From positions 33,422,213 through 33,486,212 of the forward strand of contig JAHLJT010004567.1 of NCBI GenBank assembly GCA_031308135.1: a DNA stretch of 64,000 bases, written 5' to 3'. Below the pieces are notes generated by a model. That model saw only the letters and a program-made list of their open reading frames with translations. It made no database searches and had not been told where the DNA came from. The DNA comes from Acheta domesticus (taxonomy: Eukaryota > Arthropoda > Insecta > Orthoptera > Gryllidae). The position numbers and the translations under genes are program-made. This document shows positions 31,208 through 44,510 of the stretch, in pieces. Every line of letters starts with the position of its first letter. Position 1 is the first letter of the stretch.

Positions 31208-34200
31208 CTATGAAAAGACGAATAATGTATAGAATGTTTACCTCAACAACTTTCGGCTATTACATTATGGCACTAAACGTTGTTGTCTGGGTTTAACCCT
31301 TTAGAGAGACAAATTACCAGATAGCCGCGGACGAAGGGTAAGATGTTTCGAAAATACAAATTTTTCGGTATTTGGTACCCCCAAAATGTGTATTATCTCG
31401 ACATACATTTCTTGGAGATTTATTACATAGATTTCTCCACACTACGATTACGAAGAAGTAAAAGGACGTAGTGGCAGCGAAATACTGCAGAAATACCTGG
31501 ACTGGCGAAGAAATTGCTTGCATGTGTATGGCAGAGTTTTCAATAAAAAAGTAAACTATTATTGAATGACACATTTTCGTCAAAATATTGAGTTCATTAC
31601 AAATCGAATGAGTCATTTCGCCATCTTTTAGATGGCTCTTGCGCAATCTTAGAACGAACTTTGTTGGTACTGAAGTACTGAATGCTTCAATGAAGAAAGT
31701 TATAGAACTGTGGGGATTGAGAGAGAATGTTGTTTAAACTGTCGATATAGTAAATAGTGTAGAAAACATAGAAGAATAGATAGTGTAATAAAAGGCAATG
31801 ATTAAAATGTACCCAAATAGTTTTATTATTATACCATATCAAAACGTAGAACTGGTAACTAATACTACTTTGAAAATACCAACCTACACAAGCGATGACT
31901 CAGAAATGTGTAAATATGAACATTCTCCAGATACGTTTATATGAATACATTTTTAGTGAAAAGTGTGTTAATAGAATTCGAGATTCTGACTGAACCTCTC
32001 AATGGAGCGGGAACTGAAAAGAATCGAACCTCCGAAAATGAAGGAGATTGTCTCAAAATGGAATTTTCGTTGATCTGCGAAATGAAAATGACTCGAGGCC
32101 TCATGAAAATAAGGTTTTAAGGGCCTAGAAAGCGTTGTTATGCGTGATTAGACTCAAGAAACAGACCGTTCATAGACCTGTGTAATGGAATAGCATTTGC
32201 GATACTGTAATTTAGTGTTTTTATTCAACAAATACTAAATTTATAATGTAAAAGTTATTACAATGCAATTCATCATATTTATGTGAAATTCTCTTTTCTG
32301 ACGCCCCATTTATAAAGATTGTTTGGGGAAAGAACCTGAAAATGCATTTATCCTACAGAAATATTGTAAGTGATTATTCTTGTGAAATCTATACATTCTG
32401 CAATGTAGTAGTTGGTTATGTGGTGAAAAATCTATTGGATTGGATGTTTTCATTAATTTAGATAATCCACTTTTTAGTACTCTCAATTTTTAAATGAACT
32501 TGATACGCACGTTAAAACATAAAATGTCCGTTCTTTTTTGCGAAATATCAACAAACTGCGCAACTAATTTTGGGTGATTGTCCACTTTCTTTCATTTTTC
32601 ACTAAATTAAATTTGTTTGATCGCGCTTTTCATGCATTTGGAAACAAACACTAGCGTAAACATACTTCAATGTAAACAATGTAAACAATTGAACAGCTCA
32701 TTAAACACGCAGAGTGCATGTGTCAATTTCCCATGATTAACTTCTAAGTTAATTATTTATTTGTCAGAAGCTGTTGTTGTACTGACAGATTTTGAAAATC
32801 GTAATTATTTATTGCGTCGATATTATATTCAAATGCTGTATGAAATTTGCATCTTCTCAGATGTTTGAATGTCTGACAGATTTTTCTGTAAACAGTGAGG
32901 AAGAATGCTGAGCTGATATAACAATATAAATTGGAGGTCGAAATTATATGCAATTCGAATAAACACAACATTTTTCCTCGAGGAATTGGTATAAACTGAA
33001 ATAAACTCAATTAATAGGCTCAATAATAAACTTAAAGTATAACGCTCGGAATTACATAAGTGGACATTTTTGTGGCTGTTTGACAGAAAATATACTTGAA
33101 ATAGAGGATATTAAGTCTTTTTAAAACTTCGCTCTTATTTCATGTAACATAAACCTATTCTATACTATACTTCTACGACTGCACCCGTATACAGCTTATA
33201 ATTTTTACACGATTGACATTAAACATTCATTTACTATTTTTTTCTTGAACGATGAAAAAATAACGGTTTAATTACTGGATATTGAAATAATCAAGTGTTT
33301 TACATACTATTTTGGTTAGATCAATCAGTATTTTTCAGCAAGAAAGAAACACAGGCGATGTTGTGTCACAAAGGCGTTGAATGATCTACGTCGGTATCCA
33401 GATCTTTAGAGAACCACAAAAGCTATTAAATCGGTGTTCCCGAGTAGAAATTTCCTTGGAAATTCTGCTCACGGGGAGAACTGGGCCATTACTCAAGAAA
33501 ATGGCTGCGAGGAAAACATCGAAAGCTGTTTTCTCTTTATCTCCCAGACGTGCCGCTTTGATATCGTTCTGAGCTGTTCAAAAGCGGAAGTCGAGAGGCG
33601 ATCTCTTCTGCCCTTTCCCTGTAGCTGACTTCTTACAACAACGTAGCTGCTCTTTTCCCCTCGTGCACTCCAAAGCTCTATGCAATTCACGTTTCTACAC
33701 TATTTTGTTGTACCATTAAAAATACTCGTGAATTTTGTTTGGAAGAGATTCTACCTTTGTTCCTTTAGCCATTTTTACCTTTCATAATAATTACATCGCA
33801 GAAGCAGTATTAATTGGGTATTCGATATAAGAAAGTTATGTTTACGATATTTTTGCAGATTATGGTTCTCCTCATAATACATGACACAAAGTTTTCAACG
33901 GTTTTTTATGTTAAATAAATATTTAAGATCATGTTTATTGTATTACTCATTCTTTTTCATTTCACAAATATTTAAATTTTCAATTCTGCTTGAAACTTCG
34001 TTCATTTGTAATAATTATTCTTCACACATGTCTAATGTTGTTTTAAATCTTCTTTGTTTTCTTTCCCACATTTCGTTTTTACTTCATTTTCCATTTTATA
34101 AAGTTCGGCGAGTTTGTTTTGAATCATTAAATTCTTGGAAAATGACATAACTTAATTGGTATCCTCGTCACGTGATCTACCTAGCACTGTTTCTGTTACT

Positions 34201-34744
34201 TTGCTCTCGTTCATATTGTTTACACATTTTTAATACTACACACGAACAATTTTCCTCTGTTACATGATGGTTCACCAAAAAAACTGATTTTCTGTTTCCT
34301 CATGCTGCTTCATCGTTCCTCTAGAATTATTGAATTCACGGTTCCCATGTGCTTTCTTTACTACCAACACCATAAAACGTTTACTGTTTTCCTCATTCAC
34401 TTCTCTGCCCTTTCGGACATCATCAGTGACTGTTATAGCTCAACACCAGATCACAGTTCATTGTTCTATGTTTAAAATTTTTCGAAGATTTTCATTGGGC
34501 TTCGTACGGCGAATGTTGTAGGGCTATGTGATTTTCCTAGTAGAATTCTCTCATAGAAACAAGTAGTTCCATATTTTGTCTAAATACACTCGTTTCTCTG
34601 GTGCAGTACAAATTTTAAAGAAAATTATGGAAATAAATAATGAGAAAAATAAAGAATTAATTTTGTCTAAGACAACAATCTAATACTGTCAAATAAATGA
34701 ATGTAAAAAAACAATGTGTTTAACCTTACTACGTACTTACGTTG
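31208..34744. other. Upstream of first recognised exon, nothing identified
   Basis: AT-rich. The missing 5' exons of the CUB gene should lie somewhere above 31208, but I could not recognise a signal-peptide exon here. Confidence 0.45.
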
Positions 34745-35075
34745 TAAAAAAAATATTGTATTGCTGCGGCAAAAATAGGCAAATTTTCGACGGAAAAACT
34801 CGTATTATGGGACTCTGGTATCGAAAAATTGAACAAATCTTGTTCCTTAATGTGGTAAATTACTTCCTTCGTTGACAGCAAAACGTTTGCCTGTGTGATC
34901 AACGATAGCGTTAAAACCGCATAGATGATTTTCTCCCAAAACTGACATTCCCCTATCGAAATGGCCTAACTCAGGGCCTTGCGAGTTTCAAGCAGATATT
35001 TTGATATTGGGGATACTTTACATAAAGCACCAACATTTTCAATATTTTCTCAAAAATGTCTCCAAGTTTTTTCTT
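34745..35075 (-). repeat. Dispersed repeat family B, inverted and internally deleted copy
   Basis: Read on the minus strand it shows ctttatgtaaagta, gagaaaatcatct, ttcaatttttcgatacc and acgagtttttccgtcgaaaa, in the family order. The segment between the ggtatc motif and the ataagag motif is deleted. Confidence 0.65.
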
Positions 35076-36250
35076 TAATTTTTTCCTCGGTTAGAGAAAA
35101 GGATGCTTGAAATAGCGCAGATCCAATTTGTGGCCAATTTTCTATTTAAGAAAATTACAAAAAAAGGGGTTAGAAATAATGCGAGAAAGTATGCGCCACC
35201 GTAGATCTCGTTACGTTGCACTTGTCTTCGAAGGCCGTGCAAACGTGTGAACTCTTCGGCCTCCCGGTGCAAAACGTGTATCAGGAGACAGAGTTTGGGG
35301 GTCGGAATCCTACAAGGGAGCTTCCTCCCTTTGTTGCCCGTTTCCCCTCGCCCCCTCTTCCCTCCTCCTCCTCCTCCTCCTCCTCCTCCTCCTCCTCCTC
35401 CTCCAGGGTTGATTCCCGCCACCACCGCTCGACTCCCGCCTCACGTTCATCGGCGCCGGGCCATTACGGGACGTCGCTTTTTCCCGTGCGCGGAATCCAA
35501 TTGTTGAGTTGGCACTCCTGCGAGCCAGTGGCGCGTTCGCCGGCGTTTTAATTTCGTTTTGTGCTGACCCTCCGAGCTGCCGCCGCCGCCGCCGCTGTGA
35601 TTTACTCCGCCTCGGGGTAGAAAACGTCCCAAATGCTGCAGCAAATTAATTTGTGTGAAATAATTGAAATGTGAATATCGTGCGGCACGACGCAGTGCCG
35701 TTCGTTTCCGAAGCGATTAATACTGGAAATTCTCGGATGTCAGGGCTCCCACGGACACGAACGCGCCCAGATATTCTCCCTTCAGATTTGCTCACCTGAA
35801 AGGGTCCTAAAATTGACCCTTTCAAATTTTTCTTTGTGCAGTAGCACGGCATCTACGATCTCTAAAACTCTTTACGAGATTTGAACTGACATTCGCGCAA
35901 TGGTAGTATTGCCGGAATAGCTGGTACTATACTATACTATACTATATACTATACGGCACTATACTTTACTGCTATACTATAGTGGTATACGCCAATACTG
36001 GCAGTATTGGCGAGGGCTGTTCCAATGTAAAAATTCGGGCCGGAGTGCCCGCGATGGCCCGTTACAGGGGCCCGTGTGTAATTCGTCCTTTATTAGACTA
36101 GAGCCGAGAGCGCCCGAGCGGCTCCCATTCCCGGATCACAACACAGGGTCAAGGTATGCCACGTGGGCCGGCCAATTGGGTGCGTCCTGTTCTGTGTCGA
36201 TTTTTCTATACTGGCTGATGACATTAGGTCATTGTTAAACCTCCTGCCTT
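35076..36250. other. GC-rich island with simple repeats
   Basis: Contains (CTC)n at 35361-35404, a short (CCG)n near 35579-35595, and TATAC repeats at about 35926-35990. Frames over it are low complexity. It could be a promoter or conserved non-coding region, but nothing in it proves that. Confidence 0.4.
35361..35404. repeat. (CTC)n microsatellite
   Basis: About 14 copies of CTC, giving polyproline, polyserine or polyglycine in the overlapping frames. Confidence 0.95.
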
Positions 36251-39200
36251 ATAACATGAATCTTTTTGACAGTGGTAAGACCATTTCTGAGATCGCGAGC
36301 CCCGTTGAGAAGGAGTTAGTGAATTAATTTAAAAGATTCATTTTATGAGGCGGGAAGTGTAACAATGACGTAATGTCATCGGCTACTATAAAAAAGTATA
36401 GATTGTAGTGATTGGAGCATACGGGGAATGCGGGTCAACTAACTAGACGACAGTACGGTAGCAAGGAAAACATGAGATGTGTAAGAAATATTGCAGGAGG
36501 ATCGAGGCTTTCTGTATAACATATTGACATCTGATTGGAGGAAATAGCGGAAACAACCGATCAAAAATGGCCGCTTCTTAAATATGGACTCGTGGACCTA
36601 TATTTTTACGAAGCTTCAATGGAGAGCCATTGCACGCAGTAATAAACATGTTTAATGATTAGTAGGCTTTTACAAACAATCTTAAGTTTCAGATATGGGC
36701 AATTAACCACGTGAGAAAACTCAACTACTGATACTTGGGAAGGAAATCAATGTATTGCAGTATCATTTTCTAACTTATTCTTGTTCAGAACATTTCAAAA
36801 CAACTGTTTTAAAAAAAATAAAATTTCACAGAGATACAAATTACTTCATCTCATCCCCAGATCTTTCCTTGTTCGTGGTCGTGGCTATTTTCGTTAAGTA
36901 ATCATAATCCTTTACCAGATATGATGGGACCAACGCAAAATTACTTGTCAGTATACAGTAAGGAAAAGAACTGACAACCCCTTGAGATGCGTTTTTACGA
37001 GTATGTAGATGTAAGTAATATTTACTTCAATTTTTCTTTCTTAAAAAGTTAAACTGAGTTCTTACATAAACTCATTTAATCCTTCAAACATTATCTATCG
37101 ACATAATTATATATTTTCTAATGTACTAGACTTCCTAAACAAGAAACTCCGGTAAATAGTCTTTGCAGTGAAACAAAAATATTATTTACGTCTCACGAGA
37201 GTATAAAATTTACTTAATTTAAAATGTACTGTTACTGAAATGAGATTGAAACTACTAATAAGATGCATTTTGTCCTACATTCATTGAAATTTTAATTATT
37301 ATGTGTAATATATTATGAACTTTCTTACCTTAATTCAGATTTATAGGGGATGCTCAGTATCAATGTATATGAAATTAATAATTCGAGACGGAACAAAAAT
37401 AATGCAAATATTGAAATTCCACTCTCCTACAATTATTCAAAATATCCTTTGTCACAAAATTATCCTAAAGACGACACAGAAAAAAACTTTAAAAGCAAAT
37501 GTGTTGCTTTAATATTGTAATTAGCACTCGTGTTATTTTCCCTTGATGTTTGGTTTAATGTTACTGTGGTCACTATGAATCCTGTAATATATAAAAATCG
37601 ACAGCCTCACCAATAAATATGGAAACGACTCACAAAAAGGAAACCAGTCTAAATATTAACTCCATTATATCACGAAATTATTTCTCCGGGATATAAAATG
37701 TTCATATATTTTTTATTAACAGACTACCACGTTTTAGCATTTTTTTAAATGTACAGTTGAAAATACGCTTGCGGGTATAAACTTGGGCCTGACGGATCAA
37801 AGGAGTTGGTGCCTGTTTTTTCGTCATATCAGTTTATTTTTTAGTGCAGAAAATATTAACAAATATTAGAAAATAATATTTTGTTTGGTTATCAAACAAC
37901 CGTTACAGAGAGTTATCGTGCTGTTGTTAATATGCATATATAAATGGTCAAAACGTGAACATACACATGTCCTGTTATTGTACTTTGTTCATCAATTGTA
38001 GAGATAGAGAGCGAGAGTAATGTACACCGGAGTCCATGCGTACTCGTTTATCGGAGAATGGTCAAGTGGAGTCACGCAGCCTGGGCCGGCAGTCTGAATA
38101 GAGGAAGGACACCTTGACGTAAATTCCATTGCAATCCTAGAAGTACAAATGCGGCAGCTCCATCTCTACGTTTAGAATATCCTTTGTTTTAATTTGTTGC
38201 GTCTGGATTGACGCAACGCGTCTACAAGCCCTTTGGGGGGCATTGGGCGCTTTGCGCATAGGAGTAATCCTCCATTACCAGTATTTGTCATGTGTCACGC
38301 CTCGTCGCAGTCAGTTGTAAGAGGACCGACAGGTAGCATCTCTGCGCACCCGCCTCCTACAACGCGCTCCTGCGTCATTATCCAGCGTCCAGAATTAGGA
38401 ACGAATTAGAATAGGGGTACGGTTTAGGACACTTCTCAGGGGTTGGACTAGCCCTTGTGAAGCAGCGAAACTCGTTTTGTTGGAACAAATTTCACAAGAA
38501 ATTGTCCGGGAATCCCGACCTCTTTGGTGAAAGGCGAGCGACTTCGTTCTGGGTCACGAGATGACGTTCTTGTAAAATATCTTGCAGTAGATTGATACCA
38601 AGGAAATCAGATTACTCAAAAGATATTGAAAATAAAGTTGTGCATAAAATGTTGACGGCACTGAAAAAGAATACTCTGTTTATGATTTTAAACTGGGTGT
38701 TTAGAACGCTGAAAACAGAAAAATAATAGAGCTAGTGAGTGAACATAAATACAAAACAAAATAGTAGTGCTACAGAATGGCACAGACATTCCCGTATAAC
38801 TTTCCTATTTCTTTGCGTCTAGGCTAGCTATTTGTAATTGCCACATACTCGTGCCAGCTGCCATCGCCGCCCAAAGTACATTTTTTTGACATTTTCTTAA
38901 TTTTTCGGTTTCCTAATGGTAGAACGGAAAAATTAATTTTTTGAATATTAAAGAACAGTAAAACCTCGCCCTAAATGGCAATTTTCTTTGAATAATTTGG
39001 AGTGGTTTTAAGCACTACTGTAAATGCGAAAATTGAAGTTCTTTTTCATAGGAATCTTTTCTGATTTCGAAACACTTCATAAAAAGTCATTTGAAATATA
39101 AAAGTGCTTACAAATTTCTGGAAATGTGCATATTAACCGTGTGAGATATCTTCCAAAAAAATTACGTTTGTGTAATTTACATTTACATTGTACACAAATA

Positions 39201-39494
39201 ACATTTGTGTAATTTTTGAAAAAATCCTCCAAAACTGATCACAAATTTCCAGAAATTTGTGAACACTGTTGTATTTGTGAGTCACAGTGCTTCAAATGAC
39301 CTCTAATGAAGTTTTTCGAAAACTCTTTAAAAGGAATTCTTTGAAAAAAATTCTTTGAAAGGAAGCTTTATAACCACTAATTCATAAATAGATTTATGAA
39401 GTTGTGTTAGTGAAATGTAATTTTAATAAAGAAGGAAGAGAAGAAAACAATGAAGAATTTCCTTCGTTTTTGTAATTCCTGACCTTGGAAACTT
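36251..39494. other. AT-rich sequence, nothing recognised
   Basis: No exon, RNA gene or tandem repeat identified. A GC-moderate patch at about 38000-38580 has no supported feature. Confidence 0.45.
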
Positions 39495-39499
39495 GAAAA

Positions 39500-39951
39500 T
39501 GTTATGGTGGTGCGCGGCGAGTTGAATCACGCGCCGCACCACCAGCACTCGGCGTCAGCACAGCGAGCAACGGACCGTGGCGAGACCAGGAGAAAGAGGA
39601 AGAGGCGGCCAGCTAGCGAAGCCCAGGAGTGGTTGCGAGGCTATGCCGCCGGCGAGAATAAAAGCGGGCCCCGCCGCCGAGCGGGCAGACAGTGTTATAG
39701 CAGAGTTCCGAGTGTAAAGTGACGTAGTGCGGCTAAAGTGATATATTATTAGACCCGGCAATCGTATTATTGGACGTTCTTCTTGGCAACTGGTGAAACT
39801 GCATTGTACTTTGGACATCTATTGGTAAAACGGTAACCCAGCTTTGTTATTTGGTATTATTCTTTGGTTACCGGTTTGTTATAATTGATTTGCTGCATTT
39901 GTGGAATAAAAACGTTGTTTACGAAACTTCTGTGTTTTCCTGGATATAACA
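39500..39951. mobile_element. Solo LTR of a retrotransposon (452 bp)
   Basis: It begins TGTTAT and ends ATAACA (the TG...CA rule plus a 6-bp inverted repeat) and is flanked by the 5-bp direct repeat gaaaa (39495-39499 and 39952-39956). Inside are a TATA-like gagaataaaagcgg followed by a GC-rich leader, and an AATAAA at about 39904. No second LTR or internal coding region is present, so it is a solo LTR, probably from an old recombination. Gypsy or BEL type cannot be told apart. Confidence 0.88.
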
Positions 39952-39956
39952 GAAAA

Positions 39957-42315
39957 TGTTACGTGCTTCGTGGCGACTGTTCTTGGTCGTTAACATAAGG
40001 GAAGTCTTACGTAAAATATCGAACCTAAGTACTTTCGTTTTATTATTTACCACATGCCTCAAGTTTCATTTCAGGACCTGGTGGAGTACAGGCAATATAA
40101 TTGCTATCCGCATGGTATGTATCACTGCGTTGTATTAATAAGACTAAGACTTTCACCTCGACTTAAAAAGCTTTATTAGTTTCGTGACCTAAAGTATTTC
40201 AGAGTCTTTCATTCTGGATGAACGACCTTTATAAATTGCCGAACGCTAAAGAGGAATGAAAAGTGTACTTTTTAGTTAGCTTTTCAACAGCAGTTAACGG
40301 CAACTTTTAATTGCGAATGAACGATGAAGCGTTCGAGACGTGCACAGTTTTTTACCGCCGTAGAAGGACTTTGGAGACGGATCGGCGGTGAAGAGGGTGT
40401 AAACATAGGTTCCACTTAGTGAAAGTTTTCAAGTGTTTTTAGAAAGCTCGTAAGTACGGAACAAAAGACCTTCCAAGAGAACGAGGCTTCACAATGTGTA
40501 GAGTCTACTTTCGGACCTCACATTTCTTCAGATTCTGCGCGGCAACTCTTGGGATCAAAAACAAAATTGATTCCTATATTCCAGTCAGCGGTCAGGTAAG
40601 AATCTCTTGCCCATGTCACCATCAATATTCCGTTCCCCATCACCATTCATTGGACCTTTTCGCAGAATATCCATGTTCCCAAATTTCATTGTTCCATTAG
40701 ATGCACATATCAGATAATGTTTAAGAGAATTCATATATAAGAATCTATGTATCTATCAGAGAATCATTTATTCGTATTGTAAATACTAGCGCATAAAGTG
40801 CAGATTTTGAGGTTCAATAACAATTGTCCAAATGCTACATTCTTATTATCATTCTAATACGCTAATAAATTATTATTCAATAAAAAATTCAACCGGAATT
40901 CGAATTTTTCCTGTACTTTGTACATGCGAGCTGTCATTCGAATAACAGTATAAATAGAGTTACCATCGGATATGCTTCAGAATGACTGTCTTCATTCAGT
41001 CCGTATTGAAATTATGGAATAATAGAGAAAAACGGGCATAGTTCTTATTAGATAATTTATTAAGTATTATTTACTGTAGAATATGTGCATTTCAAGTACT
41101 ATTAAGTAATAGTTTGACCCGACACGTTAGTTCTACCACCACTAATTTAAATCCGCAATGTACTACGTCTCTTGTAAGTCATATTGAAATTTATTGAATG
41201 AATCTTCAGTTTCTGCAAGCAACGATGTTATATTAAATACTACCTTCGGCTACACCAGCCTTGATATATGTTGGACCACGGTTTTTGGTAATACCACGTT
41301 AAGTAGCATGTTTTGTTAATATAGAGCGGGTTAATGTCATCTCTCGAAGGGATGAGAATTGGGGAGCAGGGTTGAAGCTGTGGCTAGAAGCCCGGGGGCA
41401 GGGCCTACTACAGTACTAGACAATAATTATATATTGATTTTGTGCTAACGCTGTTAATTTCATTAATTTTTATTTGCTTGAAAGAGACTCATTTATTTAA
41501 AAACAAATAATTGAATTTTTTGGAGTAGTCTGTGATGCATGGTGATGGCAATTAAATTTTAAGGATTAAACCGTTTCAATAAAAATTCTGAGTAACGACA
41601 TGTTCCATACCCATTAATTATTACGTTCTAAAACAGATCGCCAAAGAGGCTGAGGACATCCCTGCGCAGAGAGGCTAGGGCGTTGGCAAGAACAATGGGG
41701 GAGGTCCTCCAGCGCGGTGGTCGTGCATCGGGGCAGGAACCAAGGACCTGGGGAAGGGACATGGGGACTTTCAAAGGAGTGAGGAAAGAGGAGCAGAGTT
41801 GAAGCTATGCTGTCAGAAACTTCCGCATTACTTTAATGAAATATACATTAAAGTAATGATCATGAATGCGTATTAAATTTAACGTACTCATGTACATTAC
41901 GATACGAGAGTCAAAGCTTTATGATCAAATCTGCAATGAATGAAGGATCTTGAAGGACTGGTGATTATGAATACATGAGACAAATGATGGGAAGTAGAGG
42001 AAACGGCAGAACCTTTACATTAAATCTACACTGATTTTAACTTACGCATTAAATTTAATGTCCAAATATATTAAGATCTTTTAATACGCAAGGTTACATT
42101 AAGTTTCATGAACAATACATTAATCTACATTAAATTTAATGACATTTCTGACTGTATGGCTAGAGGCCGGGGCCAGGGCGCAGGATCCGAGAAGGGCGGT
42201 TGAATCGCTGAAGGAATTCGTGAAGCAGAAGCTCTGGAGCCGAGCTAGCCAGGGACCAACGGGAGAGCAGCGGACCAGGGAGGGGCGTGGCATGGGCGGA
42301 AGCGGAGTTTCTCGA
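39957..42315. other. AT-rich sequence with short GC-rich fragments
   Basis: Fragments at about 41340-41410 and 41630-41830 share gttgaagctgtggc-type words with 42150-42200, which suggests pieces of one older repeat. An ATTAAATTTAATG-rich stretch lies at about 41860-42145. No gene recognised. Confidence 0.4.
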
Positions 42316-42800
42316 GGAGAAGACCGGGAGAGGTGGCTCAGGGCAATGACTGATGTCACTGTAGTGCCTCTGGTCGGGAGGTTCTAGGGTTTCACTTTCG
42401 ACGGTCGCAGGGGTTTCGACACTAGATACGTATCTAGATCGAGTTCTGTCGCTGTCTGGAGGATAATTCTAGCAAGCGACTGCGCTGATCGGTAGGTTTC
42501 CGTGGTTTATTCGATCCATACCAGGCGAATGCCGGAGCAGTACCCTACCAAACGGGCCTCGGGTCACGCGCGATCTTTCCCTCCCATTCCTTGTTCGTTC
42601 TATCCCTTACACACACACTTACATGCACTTCACTACCACATGTGCCGGGAGACCGCTCAGGAGCACAGAGCCTGTCCCAACTGGGGCGGTGCCCCGCTGA
42701 TGGGTGATTCCTAGTTGGGGAAAATCTCGCTAGCGGACAGAAGTTTGGCGCCGGATCTCGACATCCAGCGGGGCAAGATCACCACCTCACGAGGAAAAAA
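42316..42800 (+). mobile_element. tRNA-derived SINE, family 1, most complete copy
   Basis: The tRNA-like head has an A-box-like ggtggctcagggc (42332) and a B-box-like region near gttctagggtttc. The body shares with the other two copies cgacactag, aattctagcaagcgactg, gtttattcgatccataccag, gggagaccgctcagg and atccagcggggcaagatc. It ends in a poly-A-like tail (gaggaaaaaaacaagc). Confidence 0.78.
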
Positions 42801-42879
42801 ACAAGCACTACATTTAACGGAGTAATGACATTAGCAGTTGACGCTTCCGGAATCATCAGTAATCAATCAATCAATCAAT

Positions 42880-44510
42880 CGAGGGGGAGCCGGGAGGGCG
42901 CAAAGGCGATGGTTGGTCGGGAGAGGGGTGCAGTTGAGGCGGGAGAAGGCGGCGGAGAGGTGCGGGCGAGGCAGAAGAGAGGCGGAGATAGGAAGAGAGG
43001 GAGGGACGGGGTGAGGGGCGCGGCGGGGCGAGGCGCGTGGGGGAAGACGGAAGGGATTGTGGTGGGAGGGGCCGGGCGGGGCGGGCCAGGGCGGGGCGCG
43101 GCAAGGTGGGACGGGGCGGGGCGGTGCGGGGCAGGACAGGGTGGGGCGGGGCAAGGTGGGACGGGGCGGGGCGGGGGCAGGGCGAGGCGGGGCAAAACGG
43201 ATGGGGCGGACACGGAAGGAATTGGAGAATTGACGTGGAGAACATGGGGAGGGGCAGAGGGCTGGAGTGGCTGGCGACGGTGGCGGTCAGGCTAGAAAGG
43301 GAAGAGGCAGCAAGACGAGGGCGGGGAGAGGTCTGTGGAAGGCGTGGAAGATGTGGGCGATGCGCTAGCGAGGCGGACGGGACAGGAGTGAGACCATGGC
43401 CCACCAAGACGGTGGCGAAATAGTGGCGGGTGGGGCGGGGAGGAAGCGTAAAGGTGGGGAGGAGCGGCGGAATGAGAACCGGTAAGAGACGGAAGGAATT
43501 GAAGAGGGGACGGGGAGGACACGTGAAGCGCGCGTGGAGGGGTCAATTTCTGGGGGTCGGGAGGTAGGAGTGGATAGGACAAAGGCGGTGTGGGGGAAGC
43601 GATAGCGGGGAGGAGCGGGGCAAGACAAGGCAGAGTGAGGCGGAGGCGTGAAGGGACGGTTAGGGGCTGGGTGGGATAAATAATGGAATGGAAAAGAGTG
43701 AGGGACGGGGTGGGGGCGCGGTGGGGCGAGGCACGTGAGGGAAGACGGAAGGGATTGGAGGGTGGGTGTGAGGACACGGGGAGCGGGCGTGGAGTGAACA
43801 GGAGGGGCTAATACAGGGAGAGCGAGGGCCGAAGAGGTAGGAGAGAGCGGGGCGAGGGCGGAGAGGAGGGGAGGGCGGATTGAGGCGGAGACGTGACGGG
43901 ACGGGAAAGGGCGGCATGGAATTTAATAATGGGTAGCTGCCGGGGGAGGCGGAGCGAAACTGGTGAGGGGAGACGGAAAGAATTGGAGAGGGACGGGGAA
44001 ATCACGGGGGGCTATAGTGAGGGCAGAGGAATTAATACTGGAGTGGCTGAGGGCGGGGCGGGACAGAACCGGAAAGGGAAGAGGGGGACAAGACGACAGC
44101 AGGAGCTAGCGGGTGGTAACGAGGAGGAATCGTGAAGGGGGCGAAGTGGGGATAAAATTAGGATGGAACTGGTTGTGCGGCGGTTGGAGAGGCGGAGGGA
44201 GGGTGGAGCGGATTCGGATGAGATTGGAGAGGGGCTGGGGAGGAGGCGGTGGGCAGGCGCGGTGAGGATGGCGTGGGTGGACTGCCGGGGTCGCGTCGCC
44301 GCTGGGGTGAGGGCGGGGGCAGAGGTGTGGCGTGGCGGGGCGTGGCGTGGCGTGGCGGGGCGGGGCGGGGCGTGATGGGTCGAGGCGGGGAGAGGGGGGG
44401 CGAGGCGGGGCGAGGCGGGGCGAGGCTGGGCAAGGTGGGGCGGGGCGGGGCGAGGCGGGGTGGAGCGACGCGAAGCGACGCGGGACGAGGCGGGGCGAGG
44501 CGGAGCCGCC
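42880..44510. repeat. G-rich low-complexity block (ggggc/gggga words)
   Basis: About 1.6 kb of G-rich + strand with degenerate 5-10-bp words such as ggggcggggc and ggcgtggcgg. It is purest at 43070-43200 and 44320-44470. Runs of four GGG or more are dense, giving many possible G-quadruplexes. Arg/Gly- and Pro-rich frames over it are artefacts. Confidence 0.9.
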
